The translations under genes and the position numbers were made by a program. A DNA stretch of 64,000 bases, taken from positions 1 to 64,000 of the forward strand of contig JAFGLV010000049.1 in the NCBI GenBank assembly GCA_016927855.1, written 5' to 3'. The notes under the pieces were generated by a model that was not told where the DNA came from, ran no database searches, and saw only the letters and a list, made by a program, of their open reading frames with translations. The DNA is from Sedimentisphaerales bacterium. Lineage in GTDB: Bacteria; Planctomycetota; Phycisphaerae; Sedimentisphaerales; Anaerobacaceae. Shown piece by piece: positions 1 through 8,277 of the stretch (its first letter is position 1; the number at the start of each line of letters is the position of its first letter).

Positions 1-1362
1 CAATGAAACAAAACTTCGTCCCAGTAAACCCGCTCCCACCAATAGCACCAAGGCCATGGCAATCTGGATCACCACCAGGGCATCCTGTAGGACTCGATAA
101 CGGGAACTCGTGGATCGTCCCGCACCGTTCTGAAGTACCGGCAGGACTTCACAACCCAGCAAACGAATCGTCGGCGCCAAACTAAACAGCACGCAGGACA
201 GCAAACAGGCCAAAGCCGTAAAAGCCAGAACCCGACCATCCATAGCAAGCTTGACCATCCAGGGAATATGGTCACCCAGCCAGGCGAACAACAGTTGGTT
301 CCCCCAAAAAGCCAGTAAAATCCCTAATGTACCCCCCAAGATCACCAATAGTAACGACTCGATAAACACCTGCTGCATGAATCGCCATCTTCCCGCTCCC
401 AAAGCAGCACGGACAGCCATCTCTCTGTCTCGGCTCGATATCTTAGTCAATAATAAATTTGCGACATTGACACACACGATCATCAACAGAAATCCCACCG
501 CGGCGAAAAGAATCCACACGGTTGTATCAACATCCTTAACCAGATCATCCCGCAACGAGACAATACGAACACCCTCATCCCCCCCTCCATATTGAGTCGC
601 CATTTGTGCGGCAATCCCATTCATCTCCGCTTGGGCCTGGGACAATGTAACGCCCGGTTTCAGTTTCGCCACAACCGTTGATATATAACTGTTTCGCTGA
701 GCAAATCGATGCTTGATTATGCTAAGAGACAACCAACATTGAGTCCCCTCAAAGCCTTCACAAAAAGAGGGGTGGAAGTCCGCCGGCAGAACGCCGATCA
801 CCGTACACTGAACAGGGCTGCCCTCTATGAAGTCATTCCCTACCGCGATTTGACGACCTATGATGTTCGGATCAGCCGCAAATTGACTTTGCCATAAATC
901 GTACGACAAGAGTGCCATAAAGTCACCATTGGGCTTGTCCTCTTCAGCGGTAAATATCCGCCCTAAAACAGGTTTAACGTCCAATGCAGAAAACAACGTT
1001 GAGGAGGCTTTCAACGTTTTTACTCGGGGAGCCCTTTCCCCAAGCAAAACAGTTGAAGGAAATCCAGCATAATTCACCAATCCCAGACATTCGAAGGATT
1101 GACTCTGTTTCTGCCAATCCAGGAGATCGGGAATGGATAAAGGGGTACGAAATCTTCTACTTGTCGGGTCAGTAAACACCCTAACCAAACGATCCGAATC
1201 CGGGTACGGAAAGGGATTGAGTAGAACCCTATTGACGACACTGAACATAGAGGTATTGGCCCCGATACCGATGGCCAGTATCAATACGACAATGAGGGTG
1301 AAACCGGGATGTTTCCGTAACAGACGTGTGGCGTATTTAATGTCGTTGATGAAAGTACTTAT
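1..1362 (-). CDS. ADOP/MacB-like ABC permease, 3' end beyond window
   Basis: An open frame runs from 1362 down to base 1 with no stop, giving at least 454 residues of a membrane permease of the MacB/FtsX superfamily (acidobacterial-type duplicated orphan permease, ADOP). The N-terminus INDIKYATRLLRKHPGF and the following hydrophobic stretch match the start of the neighbour at 1394-3784. The periplasmic MacB core follows, then the first FtsX block with motif SSRDREMAVRAALGAGR. There is no ATG. Two in-frame TAA codons lie at 1363-1368, and the only codon placed correctly behind a Shine-Dalgarno (AAAGG at 1371-1375, 8 nt spacing) is ATA at 1360-1362, where the neighbour has ATG. The start is therefore non-canonical or the gene is decaying. 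It is third in a permease operon, 31 nt after the previous stop. Its base composition is visibly more AT-rich than the adaptor gene upstream. Confidence 0.85.
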   Translation of the reverse strand, partial: MSTFINDIKYATRLLRKHPGFTLIVVLILAIGIGANTSMFSVVNRVLLNPFPYPDSDRLVRVFTDPTSRRFRTPLSIPDLLDWQKQSQSFECLGLVNYAGFPSTVLLGERAPRVKTLKASSTLFSALDVKPVLGRIFTAEEDKPNGDFMALLSYDLWQSQFAADPNIIGRQIAVGNDFIEGSPVQCTVIGVLPADFHPSFCEGFEGTQCWLSLSIIKHRFAQRNSYISTVVAKLKPGVTLSQAQAEMNGIAAQMATQYGGGDEGVRIVSLRDDLVKDVDTTVWILFAAVGFLLMIVCVNVANLLLTKISSRDREMAVRAALGAGRWRFMQQVFIESLLLVILGGTLGILLAFWGNQLLFAWLGDHIPWMVKLAMDGRVLAFTALACLLSCVLFSLAPTIRLLGCEVLPVLQNGAGRSTSSRYRVLQDALVVIQIAMALVLLVGAGLLGRSFVSL

Positions 1363-1393
1363 TTATTATTCCTTTCGTATGCTGTTTTCTCTC

Positions 1394-3784
1394 TTACTCA
1401 TACCTTAGCGCCTCCATGGGATCTGTCTTTGCTGCCCGGCCGGCGGGGACAAAGCAGGCCAACATCGAAACAATAGTAATGATCAGCGGGGCTAAGACGA
1501 AGCTTACCGGATCGGTCGTGCTGACGTCATACAAATAGCCGGCCAAAAATCGGGTTAAACCTATCGCACCAGCAACTCCAACGACTAAACCTACCATCAG
1601 CAATATCAATCCCTGCTTGAGAATCATGGCCAGGATGCCTATCTTGTGTGCACCAAGGGCCATGCGGATACCGATTTCACGCGTGCGCTGAGTCACGGCA
1701 TAGGACACCACGCCGTAGATGCCGATGACGATCAGTAATAGTGCAATGGATGCAAAGACTACCAGGAAAATGGTCGTGAAGCGTTCCTGACTAAGATAGC
1801 GATTCATTTGTGCCTTAAAGGTACTTATATCGTAAAGCGGCAAGGTCGCGTCGATGTCTCTGAGTATGGCCCGGGCCTGCTCCACAAACATGCCCGGATC
1901 AGAGCTAGCGCGAACCACAACCTTCAAATCAGAATGCTCGCGCATGGTCATCGTATCGAACGGTAAGAACATATGATTGCATTTACCACCTTTGACATCA
2001 CCCTGAATCATGTCACCGACAATACCGACGACTCGATACGGCTGTCCGCTAAAAGTCAGCTCCCTGTCAATCGCGTTCTGGTTCGGCCAGAATTGTCGGG
2101 CTAGAGATTCGCTTATAACAACCACCCTCTCTTTTTCCTGATGTTCTTCTAACGAGATATCGCGTCCGCTTTGGATCGGTATTTGCAGTGTCTTGAAGTA
2201 ATCCGGACCGACATTATGAAAGGGTACCCAGACGGGTTTTCCATCCGGAGAGGTATAGCCCTCCGCGGTCACAATAGCACAGGCTCCCATCGTAGAACAC
2301 GGCATGGATGAATCGGTGGACACACCCTTGACATAAGGCAGGCTGCTCAGTCGGCTCTGGAAGTTGCGAATGAATTGATAACGCTGTGGTTCGTCTCTTT
2401 GGTCCATCCCGATACTGAAGGTCATCAGATTCTCCCGGTTGAAGCCGGTATCAGCCGATGAAAACCGCATCATACTGCGAATCATCAAACTCATACCAAT
2501 GGACAAAACCAATGCTATGGCAATCTGGCCGGCAACCAACATATTCGAGAGTCTGGCATGGTGTACTGACGAGCTGCGTCGTTCCGTCAGGACATCGGTC
2601 AAGCGGCAGCGCTGCATAAACCAGAAAGGAGCGATACCAATGAAGATTCCCACCAACAAAGAAATCCCCAAACCGAATATAAGCACGCTCGGATCAATAC
2701 CTATAGAATCTGCCAGGGGTACAAAACCAGAAATCTTTACCCTGAATAAAATAATTGTGCAGACCGTGATGATCAGGCCCGCAGCTCCGCCTGCCAGTGA
2801 CAGCAGCACACTTTCTGTGGTGAACTGGCGCAGCAGCTGCAGCTTGTTGGCACCGAGGGCGCCGCGTATGGCTACTTCCCTATCCCTTGTCGAGGCCCTG
2901 GCAAGACACAAATTGGCCACATTGGCACAGACGATCAGCAAGATGAATCCCACAATGACGGAAAGCAACCACAGGGTCGTTCGTACATCGCGTACCACCA
3001 TATCGCACAGACCATGCATCTGGACTTCACCGTCAGGCATGCCGTAGGTTTGAGTCAGGCGACGGTGCAGTTGGTTCAATAGAGGCAAGGCTTGTTCTAT
3101 GGACAATCCCGCTTTTAGCCGCCCGACCGTGCGCAGCCAGGTATAGATTCTGCTGGTCGATTGCTCATTGGTAGGATTCAGCACCGTCCATACCTGCGCA
3201 TTCCCGATCATATCGGGATAACTAAAGCCTGCCGGCAGTACGCCAATAATGGTATGGATCTTATCGTTTAGGGTGATGGTCTGACTAACGACTTCTTTAT
3301 CTTGTGCAAATTTGCTTTGCCAGAAGTCATGACTGATCACTGCCAGGGAGGTACTGTTTTGCTGCTGGTCTGCCTGGGTAAAGGTCCTTCCGAGACAAGC
3401 AGACACCCTGAGCAACGAGAAGAAATTGCTGCTAACCGTCGCACCATCAATCTTACAGATGCCGTCATGTTCCGGCACATCGAATCGAGCGGCGGTATAA
3501 GCAGCAAGATCCTCAAATGCCTGATTCTGCTCTTTAAAATCCAGAAAATCAGGATAGGAAAACCACGTTGTTATGTCAAACTGCTTATTGTGCTGTTGAA
3601 CCACAACCAGACGGTCCGGATTCTCAAACGGCAGCGGCCGTAGCAGAATGGCGTTGACCACACTGAACATTGTGATGTTGGCGCCAATACCAAGTGCCAG
3701 CGTCAAGACCGCCACGAGTGTGAAACCGGGGCTCTTACACAAGTGACGTGAGGCGTATCTAACATCATTCATGAGCTTGCTCAT
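1394..3784 (-). CDS. ADOP/MacB-like ABC permease (796 aa)
   Basis: This is a full-length duplicated permease of about 800 aa, the usual ADOP length. Residues 1-45 carry the DVRYASRHL...PGFT prefix and first membrane segment. A MacB-type periplasmic domain (about 50-250) is followed by an FtsX block with the signature STRDREVAIRGALGANK, then a second periplasmic domain and a second FtsX block with TQRTREIGIRMALGAHK. The protein ends in DPMEALRYE, a typical ADOP terminus. Such proteins work with a separate ATPase and an HlyD/MacA adaptor in export of lipids, peptides or drugs, or in envelope maintenance; the substrate cannot be read here. ATG at 3784 has a GGAGAAGG ribosome site overlapping it. 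The gene lies 30 nt after the 3815-6283 permease in the same operon. Like the partial copy below it, it looks more AT-rich than the upstream genes. Confidence 0.93.
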   Translation of the reverse strand: MSKLMNDVRYASRHLCKSPGFTLVAVLTLALGIGANITMFSVVNAILLRPLPFENPDRLVVVQQHNKQFDITTWFSYPDFLDFKEQNQAFEDLAAYTAARFDVPEHDGICKIDGATVSSNFFSLLRVSACLGRTFTQADQQQNSTSLAVISHDFWQSKFAQDKEVVSQTITLNDKIHTIIGVLPAGFSYPDMIGNAQVWTVLNPTNEQSTSRIYTWLRTVGRLKAGLSIEQALPLLNQLHRRLTQTYGMPDGEVQMHGLCDMVVRDVRTTLWLLSVIVGFILLIVCANVANLCLARASTRDREVAIRGALGANKLQLLRQFTTESVLLSLAGGAAGLIITVCTIILFRVKISGFVPLADSIGIDPSVLIFGLGISLLVGIFIGIAPFWFMQRCRLTDVLTERRSSSVHHARLSNMLVAGQIAIALVLSIGMSLMIRSMMRFSSADTGFNRENLMTFSIGMDQRDEPQRYQFIRNFQSRLSSLPYVKGVSTDSSMPCSTMGACAIVTAEGYTSPDGKPVWVPFHNVGPDYFKTLQIPIQSGRDISLEEHQEKERVVVISESLARQFWPNQNAIDRELTFSGQPYRVVGIVGDMIQGDVKGGKCNHMFLPFDTMTMREHSDLKVVVRASSDPGMFVEQARAILRDIDATLPLYDISTFKAQMNRYLSQERFTTIFLVVFASIALLLIVIGIYGVVSYAVTQRTREIGIRMALGAHKIGILAMILKQGLILLMVGLVVGVAGAIGLTRFLAGYLYDVSTTDPVSFVLAPLIITIVSMLACFVPAGRAAKTDPMEALRYE

Positions 3785-3814
3785 CCTTCTCCTTCGGTCA
3801 TAGTTCGATACTTG

Positions 3815-6283
3815 TCATTCGTATCTCAGCGCTTCCATAGGATCGGTCCTGGCCGCCCGGCGAGCGGGGAGGTAGCTGGCCAACAAGGCTACGGCCGCCA
3901 ATAGCAGCGCCACGCATGCGAATGTCGCTGGGTCGGTGGGGCTGACATCGTACAGGAGGCTTGCCACCACGCGTGTCGCGATCAGGGCGCCGGCCAGACC
4001 GGCCGCCAATCCAATCGCTGTGAGCTTAATCCCCTGGCGCAGCACCGTTCTCAGCACGTCCGCACGGCAGGCGCCGAGGGCCATGCGAATGCCGATTTCG
4101 TGTGTACGCCGGGAGACGGCATAGACCGTGGTGCCATAGACTCCGACGCCGGCCAATACTAACGCCAACGTGCTGAAGGCGCTGAGGAACAGCATGTTGA
4201 ACTGTTCCGACGAAAACACCTCTGCGATCTGCTCTTCGACGGGCGTGATGTCACCGACCACAGCGCCTTGGGCTGCCGCCAAGACCTGTTCTCGAATGGC
4301 GTCTGTCAGGGCCTTGGGGTTCGCTGCCGTGCGCACCATCAGCTCGATTTCGGGAGAGCAGCCGCTTTGAAGGTAGGCAGTGTAGATCTCCGGCTCGTCC
4401 GCGCCGTATCGAGTGTGCCAAACGTTACCGACGACACCGACAACTTGATACACGGTCAATTCGGAATCCCTGCCGTCGTGAATGAGGGACTTGCCGATGG
4501 GATTGGCGTTGGGCCAGAAGCGTCGCGCGGCCGCTTCATTGATGATTGCCACGGGTGCGGTCGTCTTGCTGTCGTGCTCCGTGAAGCATCTTCCCCGCAA
4601 GAGTGGTATCTGCAACAGGCGGAAGTAGTTGGGAAAGACGTCTGTTTGAGGGAGGCCCACGCCCTCCTCATCGAGTCGATGTCCCTCGATGCGGAAGGCT
4701 GGCGTGCTGAAACTACCCGTGATCGGACTATAGCTGGCGATGGTGACATCCCGCACGCCGGGCAGGGCCCGTGTCCGCCTCACGGCGTCTTTGAAGGCAG
4801 CGAGACGCCGTTGGGGCTCGGGAGCATGCATCCAGTCGAAGGCAACCCCTGCGGTCACGACGTTGTGCGTATTGAACCGGGGGTCGATCTGCTGGGTCCG
4901 CACGTAGCTGTTGACCAGCAAGCCGGCGCCGACCAGGAGCACAAAAGCAATGGCGATATCGGCACTTACCAGCAGCGTGCGCAAGCTGTGAAACCGCGGG
5001 GTCTGACTGGCCGTGCGACTCGTGGACAACGACTGATTCAGATTCGTCCTGGAGGCCCCGAGAGCGGGCAACAGCCCGAACACTCCGCACGTTAGCAGCG
5101 AGATCCCCAAGACGTAGAGCAGGCAGCGCGTATCCATCCGCACTTCGACGAACCAGGGGATCGCCCCCCACGTGTCGGGACCCAAGTACCAAGGGATCGA
5201 ACGCCCACGCAGCGCTGAGAGGATGCTCAGACACCAGTGGGCGAGTATGACGCCGAGCAGACCGCCCAGAAGGGCAAGGAGCATACTTTCTGTGAACAAC
5301 TGCCGAATCAGGCGGCCCCGGTGCGCTCCGATGGCGGCCCGGACGGCAAGCTCTCTTTCCCGGGTTGCAGAGCGAGCGATCAGCAGGCTCGTTATGTGGA
5401 GACATGCAATCAGCAGCACCGCGACGACGATCCCCAGCAAGACCATCAGCGTGCGCGGTTTGCCGAAGTCGGCCGCATAGCGGGCGTACGCCTCGCTCAT
5501 CGGAACGACCTTTATGCCTCGATTGGCATTTGTCTCCGGGTAGCTCTGGGCCAGGTGTTCGGCGATCAGGCCCATCTCTGCCTGTGCCTGTGTGATGGTA
5601 CTGTCGGGCTTCAGGCGTGCTATCGCCTGCAAGCCCCGGTTGTCCCGATTTGTGTCACCGGCGTCGTTCACCGCCAGAGGCATCCATACCCCGCACGCTA
5701 TCGGCTGGAAGATCCACCGGAACCCTTCGGGCAGGACGCCAACCACGGTGTATACTTGATTGCTTAGCGTCATCGTCTTGCCTATGACGTTCGGGTCGCC
5801 ACCGAACCAGTGCTGCCAATGGTCGTGGCTGAGAACCGCGACCGGCGCGCCACTTGCCGCGTATTCCTCCGGCAGGAAGGTCCGGCCCATTGCCGGTGTT
5901 GCGCCCAGGAGGGAGAAGAACCCCTCCGAAACGAGGAAGCCCCGAGCGTACTCGGTCCGATTGCCGGCCCGCACGATGCCATTCCATTGCTTGGCACCGA
6001 CAAGCTGCTCGAAGGCGTGACTTCGCTCGCGCCAGTCTTTGAACCCGGCCAGTGAAGTGAAACTGCGATCGGCTCTTTCCGGGTTCCAGGTCTCATAGAG
6101 GCACACGAGACTGTCCGGATCTTTGTAGGGGCAAGGGCGCAGCATGGCCGCGTCCACCACGCTGAGCATGACCGTTGTGGCGCCAATGCCGACCGCCAGA
6201 ATGACGACCACGACTGCCGTGAAGCCGGGACTTTGTGCGAGCACTCGTAAGCCGTATCGGATGTCTTGCCACAGTGCGGCCAT
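3815..6283 (-). CDS. ADOP/MacB-like ABC permease (822 aa)
   Basis: This is the first of three tandem ADOP permeases. The N-terminus MAALWQDIRYGLRVLAQSPGF is the archetypal ADOP start. Two MacB periplasmic core domains alternate with two FtsX blocks (SATRERELAVRAAIGAHR and SRRTHEIGIRMALGACR), and the C-terminus is ARTDPMEALRYE. ATG 6283 follows GGGAGACG at good spacing. It starts 64 nt after the adaptor gene stop (6348), so it is almost certainly cotranscribed with it. Its codons are markedly more GC-rich than those of the two copies downstream, so the three copies may differ in age or origin. No ATP-binding subunit is encoded between these genes; it may lie beyond base 1 or elsewhere in the genome. 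Confidence 0.94.
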   Translation of the reverse strand: MAALWQDIRYGLRVLAQSPGFTAVVVVILAVGIGATTVMLSVVDAAMLRPCPYKDPDSLVCLYETWNPERADRSFTSLAGFKDWRERSHAFEQLVGAKQWNGIVRAGNRTEYARGFLVSEGFFSLLGATPAMGRTFLPEEYAASGAPVAVLSHDHWQHWFGGDPNVIGKTMTLSNQVYTVVGVLPEGFRWIFQPIACGVWMPLAVNDAGDTNRDNRGLQAIARLKPDSTITQAQAEMGLIAEHLAQSYPETNANRGIKVVPMSEAYARYAADFGKPRTLMVLLGIVVAVLLIACLHITSLLIARSATRERELAVRAAIGAHRGRLIRQLFTESMLLALLGGLLGVILAHWCLSILSALRGRSIPWYLGPDTWGAIPWFVEVRMDTRCLLYVLGISLLTCGVFGLLPALGASRTNLNQSLSTSRTASQTPRFHSLRTLLVSADIAIAFVLLVGAGLLVNSYVRTQQIDPRFNTHNVVTAGVAFDWMHAPEPQRRLAAFKDAVRRTRALPGVRDVTIASYSPITGSFSTPAFRIEGHRLDEEGVGLPQTDVFPNYFRLLQIPLLRGRCFTEHDSKTTAPVAIINEAAARRFWPNANPIGKSLIHDGRDSELTVYQVVGVVGNVWHTRYGADEPEIYTAYLQSGCSPEIELMVRTAANPKALTDAIREQVLAAAQGAVVGDITPVEEQIAEVFSSEQFNMLFLSAFSTLALVLAGVGVYGTTVYAVSRRTHEIGIRMALGACRADVLRTVLRQGIKLTAIGLAAGLAGALIATRVVASLLYDVSPTDPATFACVALLLAAVALLASYLPARRAARTDPMEALRYE

Positions 6284-6347
6284 TGGTTCGTCTCCCGTGC
6301 TCCGCGGGTGGTCGTCGGCGCCGTCATCGGAAACCGCCGCCGAGAGT

Positions 6348-7610
6348 CTATTTCAGTCTTATCTTATCGTGCTCGTCCCATTGGGACATATCCGACAGGA
6401 TGATCTCGTCGCCGTTGGCCAGACCTTCGATGATCTCGATCGTGCTGACGGAGGTGCGTCCGAACTGGACACTCGTACGGTTCGCATATTTGCCGTCGGC
6501 GGCGATCTTGAACACCTGGACCGTGCTCTCGTTGGAGGCGGAGACCGGCCGACCTACATAGAGTATGTCGTCGAGCCGCTCGATTTCTATCGTGCCGACG
6601 ACCGACAAATCGGGCCGCGCCCCCTCAGGCAACGCTCCCTGCAACGCGACGTCGACCATGACGTTGCCTTCCATGACGGTCGGATCGATCCGGCTGACGC
6701 GGCCGGACACGGTGCCGTTGTACGTATCGACCTCCGCCGCCAGGCCGATGCGCACGTCGCGGGCCTGCACCTCAGGCACTTTCAACTGCGCCTTGAGCCG
6801 CTGCGGATTGGTGATCCGCGCCAGGATCGTCCCCGCCGAGACCGATTGGCCCAGCTCGATCTTCTCACGCACCGAAGCGAGAACGCCTGCGGTGCCGGCG
6901 CGGACGTGCAGAGAATCCACCTGACTTTTCCTCAAGTTGTAGAGAGACTCGGCCTGGCGGACCGCGGCCTCCAGCTCCGCCAACTGGGCCGGCAGCGTCT
7001 GGTCGCGGAACATCGCCCAACGCTTCTTGTTGATTTCCAGGAGCTTCTCCAGTTCCTCGACGCGCGCCCGCGACAGCGACATGTTCAGTTCCGAGATCAG
7101 GTCTTCCTCGTATTGCTTCTGGTCCACCTGGGCCATCAGTTTGGCCTCTCGGACGTCCGCCTCCATCCGAGCCTGCTCGGCCTCCATGCCCAGCACCTGG
7201 TCCTGCAGTTCGGTCTTTCGGGCGTCGAGCCGCGCCTGCGCGGAGTTCAACTGCGACTGGGCGTCGAGCCACTGCAACTGGAGCTCGGGATTGTTCAGCT
7301 CCAGGATGACGGTGTTCGCGTCGACGATAGCGCCGGGCTCGACGAGAATCCGCGTGACCCGGCCGCTGACGGTGGCCGGCACGACGAGCACATCTTCGGA
7401 AACGAGGGTGCCGACCCCGCGGACCTGGCGGAGCATCGGGCCGCGTTTGACGGCGTCGATCCAGAGCGTGCGGCGGTCCACACTTGGCACCGCCGGCTCC
7501 AGCCGGGCCAGAGCGATACTGATAAGGGCAATCACTACCAGGCCGCTGACCGCAAACAGTCCCTGGCGGATGATGCGCCGTCGTCTTGAGTTCTTGCGTG
7601 GTATATCCAT
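6348..7610 (-). CDS. HlyD/MacA-type periplasmic adaptor protein (420 aa)
   Basis: Membrane-fusion protein that would link the inner-membrane permeases to an outer-membrane exit channel. It has a short basic N-terminus, one membrane segment (about residues 17-35), a barrel-sandwich/lipoyl half, a long charged coiled-coil hairpin (about 120-230, rich in Glu, Gln, Arg and Leu), the second lipoyl half, and a beta-barrel region. I chose ATG 7610 rather than the longer frame from 7772 because it has GAGGA 6-7 nt upstream and starts the basic/membrane signal directly; the extra 54 residues have no signal character. It heads the export operon and is preceded by a consensus sigma-54 promoter at 7623-7638. 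That promoter sits so close that the predicted transcript would have almost no leader. Confidence 0.92.
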   Translation of the reverse strand: MDIPRKNSRRRRIIRQGLFAVSGLVVIALISIALARLEPAVPSVDRRTLWIDAVKRGPMLRQVRGVGTLVSEDVLVVPATVSGRVTRILVEPGAIVDANTVILELNNPELQLQWLDAQSQLNSAQARLDARKTELQDQVLGMEAEQARMEADVREAKLMAQVDQKQYEEDLISELNMSLSRARVEELEKLLEINKKRWAMFRDQTLPAQLAELEAAVRQAESLYNLRKSQVDSLHVRAGTAGVLASVREKIELGQSVSAGTILARITNPQRLKAQLKVPEVQARDVRIGLAAEVDTYNGTVSGRVSRIDPTVMEGNVMVDVALQGALPEGARPDLSVVGTIEIERLDDILYVGRPVSASNESTVQVFKIAADGKYANRTSVQFGRTSVSTIEIIEGLANGDEIILSDMSQWDEHDKIRLK

Positions 7611-7622
7611 ACACGTCCTCAA

Positions 7623-7638
7623 AGCAAGCGACGTGCCA
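7623..7638 (-). promoter_or_regulatory. Sigma-54 (-24/-12) promoter of the export operon
   Basis: On the minus strand the 16 bases read TGGCACGTCGCTTGCT, a full match to the RpoN consensus TGGCACG-N4-TTGCW. It differs by one base from the site at 11124-11139 in front of the response regulator. By the usual -12 spacing, transcription would start only about 2 nt before the adaptor ATG at 7610. Confidence 0.85.
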
Positions 7639-7692
7639 GCCTCCGCCAATGGGACAACCCCCCGTTCTCCAGGCCAGAAGCCGGGTTTTCGC

Positions 7693-7764
7693 CCTATTTC
7701 GCCCTTCCGGCCGCAAAACCACTGTTCGCTCCCGCACCCCCCGCGCCCGAAATAGGACAGACGC
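7693..7764 (-). promoter_or_regulatory. Probable enhancer (UAS) for the NtrC-type regulator
   Basis: The main element is 7743-7764: GCGCCCGAAA, four variable bases, then ACAGACGC. It matches the element at 11229-11250 in 19 of 22 positions. A 9-bp inverted copy of its core (CCTATTTCG at 7693-7701 against CGAAATAGG at 7748-7756) lies 55 bp away, about five helical turns. The main element is about 115 bp upstream of the sigma-54 promoter, a normal distance for an NtrC-family activator. Binding by the 9611-11032 regulator is inferred. Confidence 0.65.
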
Positions 7765-7846
7765 GCACGCAATTGCTTTTGGCCTCTCCAGCCAGCGGGC
7801 CCGGTTTATACTTGCAGGCAGGCTTTGCAGAGAGGTGCCTGTGGTT

Positions 7847-7885
7847 GTCATTCCGACCAAGGGCAAAGCCCGCGCGGAGGAATCT
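7847..7885. repeat. Dispersed GTCATTCCG...GGAATCT-type repeat
   Basis: The segment begins GTCATTCCGACCAAGGGC and ends GGAGGAATCT, with an inner GGGC/GCCC hairpin. It resembles the short intergenic repeat family with ends GTCATTCCG and GGAATCT seen in many environmental bacteria. There is one copy in this window. Confidence 0.45.
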
Positions 7886-8006
7886 GGCACGGAATCAGGA
7901 GATCGGTTCGCTCCTGGCTGCTGCTCGATCTGTCAGGCCATTGCTGATGATTCGCTGCCGCATTACAATCACAGGCAAGATCATGCTTGGAATGGAGGGA
8001 TGACGT

Positions 8007-8255
8007 ATGAGCGTCAGAGTCGGCATTTCGTTCCCTGACGCTCTTCTGGCGCACATCGATGTGCTCATCGAGCGAAAAGGTTGCTCGCGCTCGGAGCTGC
8101 TTCGTCGAGCGACTCGCTTGTACTTCGAGCGCAAAGGTCGGTGGGACAGGATATTCGCCTTGGGGCGAGCGACCGCTGCCCGAAGAGGGCTGGTTGAAAG
8201 TGACGTCGCCGCGGAGATCGAAGCCCACCGTAAGCCCAAACGCGCTCGGCGCTGA
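8007..8255 (+). CDS. Ribbon-helix-helix (CopG-like) antitoxin-type protein (82 aa)
   Basis: A small basic protein whose first ~45 residues (VRVGISFPDALLAHIDVLI, then CSRSELLRRATRLYF) fit a ribbon-helix-helix DNA-binding fold: a beta strand, a Pro-Asp turn and two helices with the SRSELLR motif. RHH proteins of this size are usually antitoxins that also repress their own operon. The ribosome site GGAGGG lies 8 nt before ATG. It is encoded opposite to its neighbours. No intact toxin follows; only 22 bp separate it from the histidine kinase stop. The bases overlapping its stop read LKQARVV in another frame, like the first residues of a PIN-type toxin, and then end. Confidence 0.8.
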   Translation: MSVRVGISFPDALLAHIDVLIERKGCSRSELLRRATRLYFERKGRWDRIFALGRATAARRGLVESDVAAEIEAHRKPKRARR

Positions 8256-8277
8256 AGCAGGCCCGCGTTGTCCCGGC

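Larger units (their letters stand above)
7611..8006. other. Divergent intergenic region between adaptor and RHH genes
   Basis: A 396-bp gap with no credible gene. It holds the sigma-54 promoter of the export operon (7623-7638), a palindromic upstream site with a second half copy (7693-7764), and a dispersed repeat of the GTCATTCCG...GGAGGAATCT type (7847-7885). The promoter and ribosome site of the rightward RHH gene occupy the right end. Confidence 0.7.
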
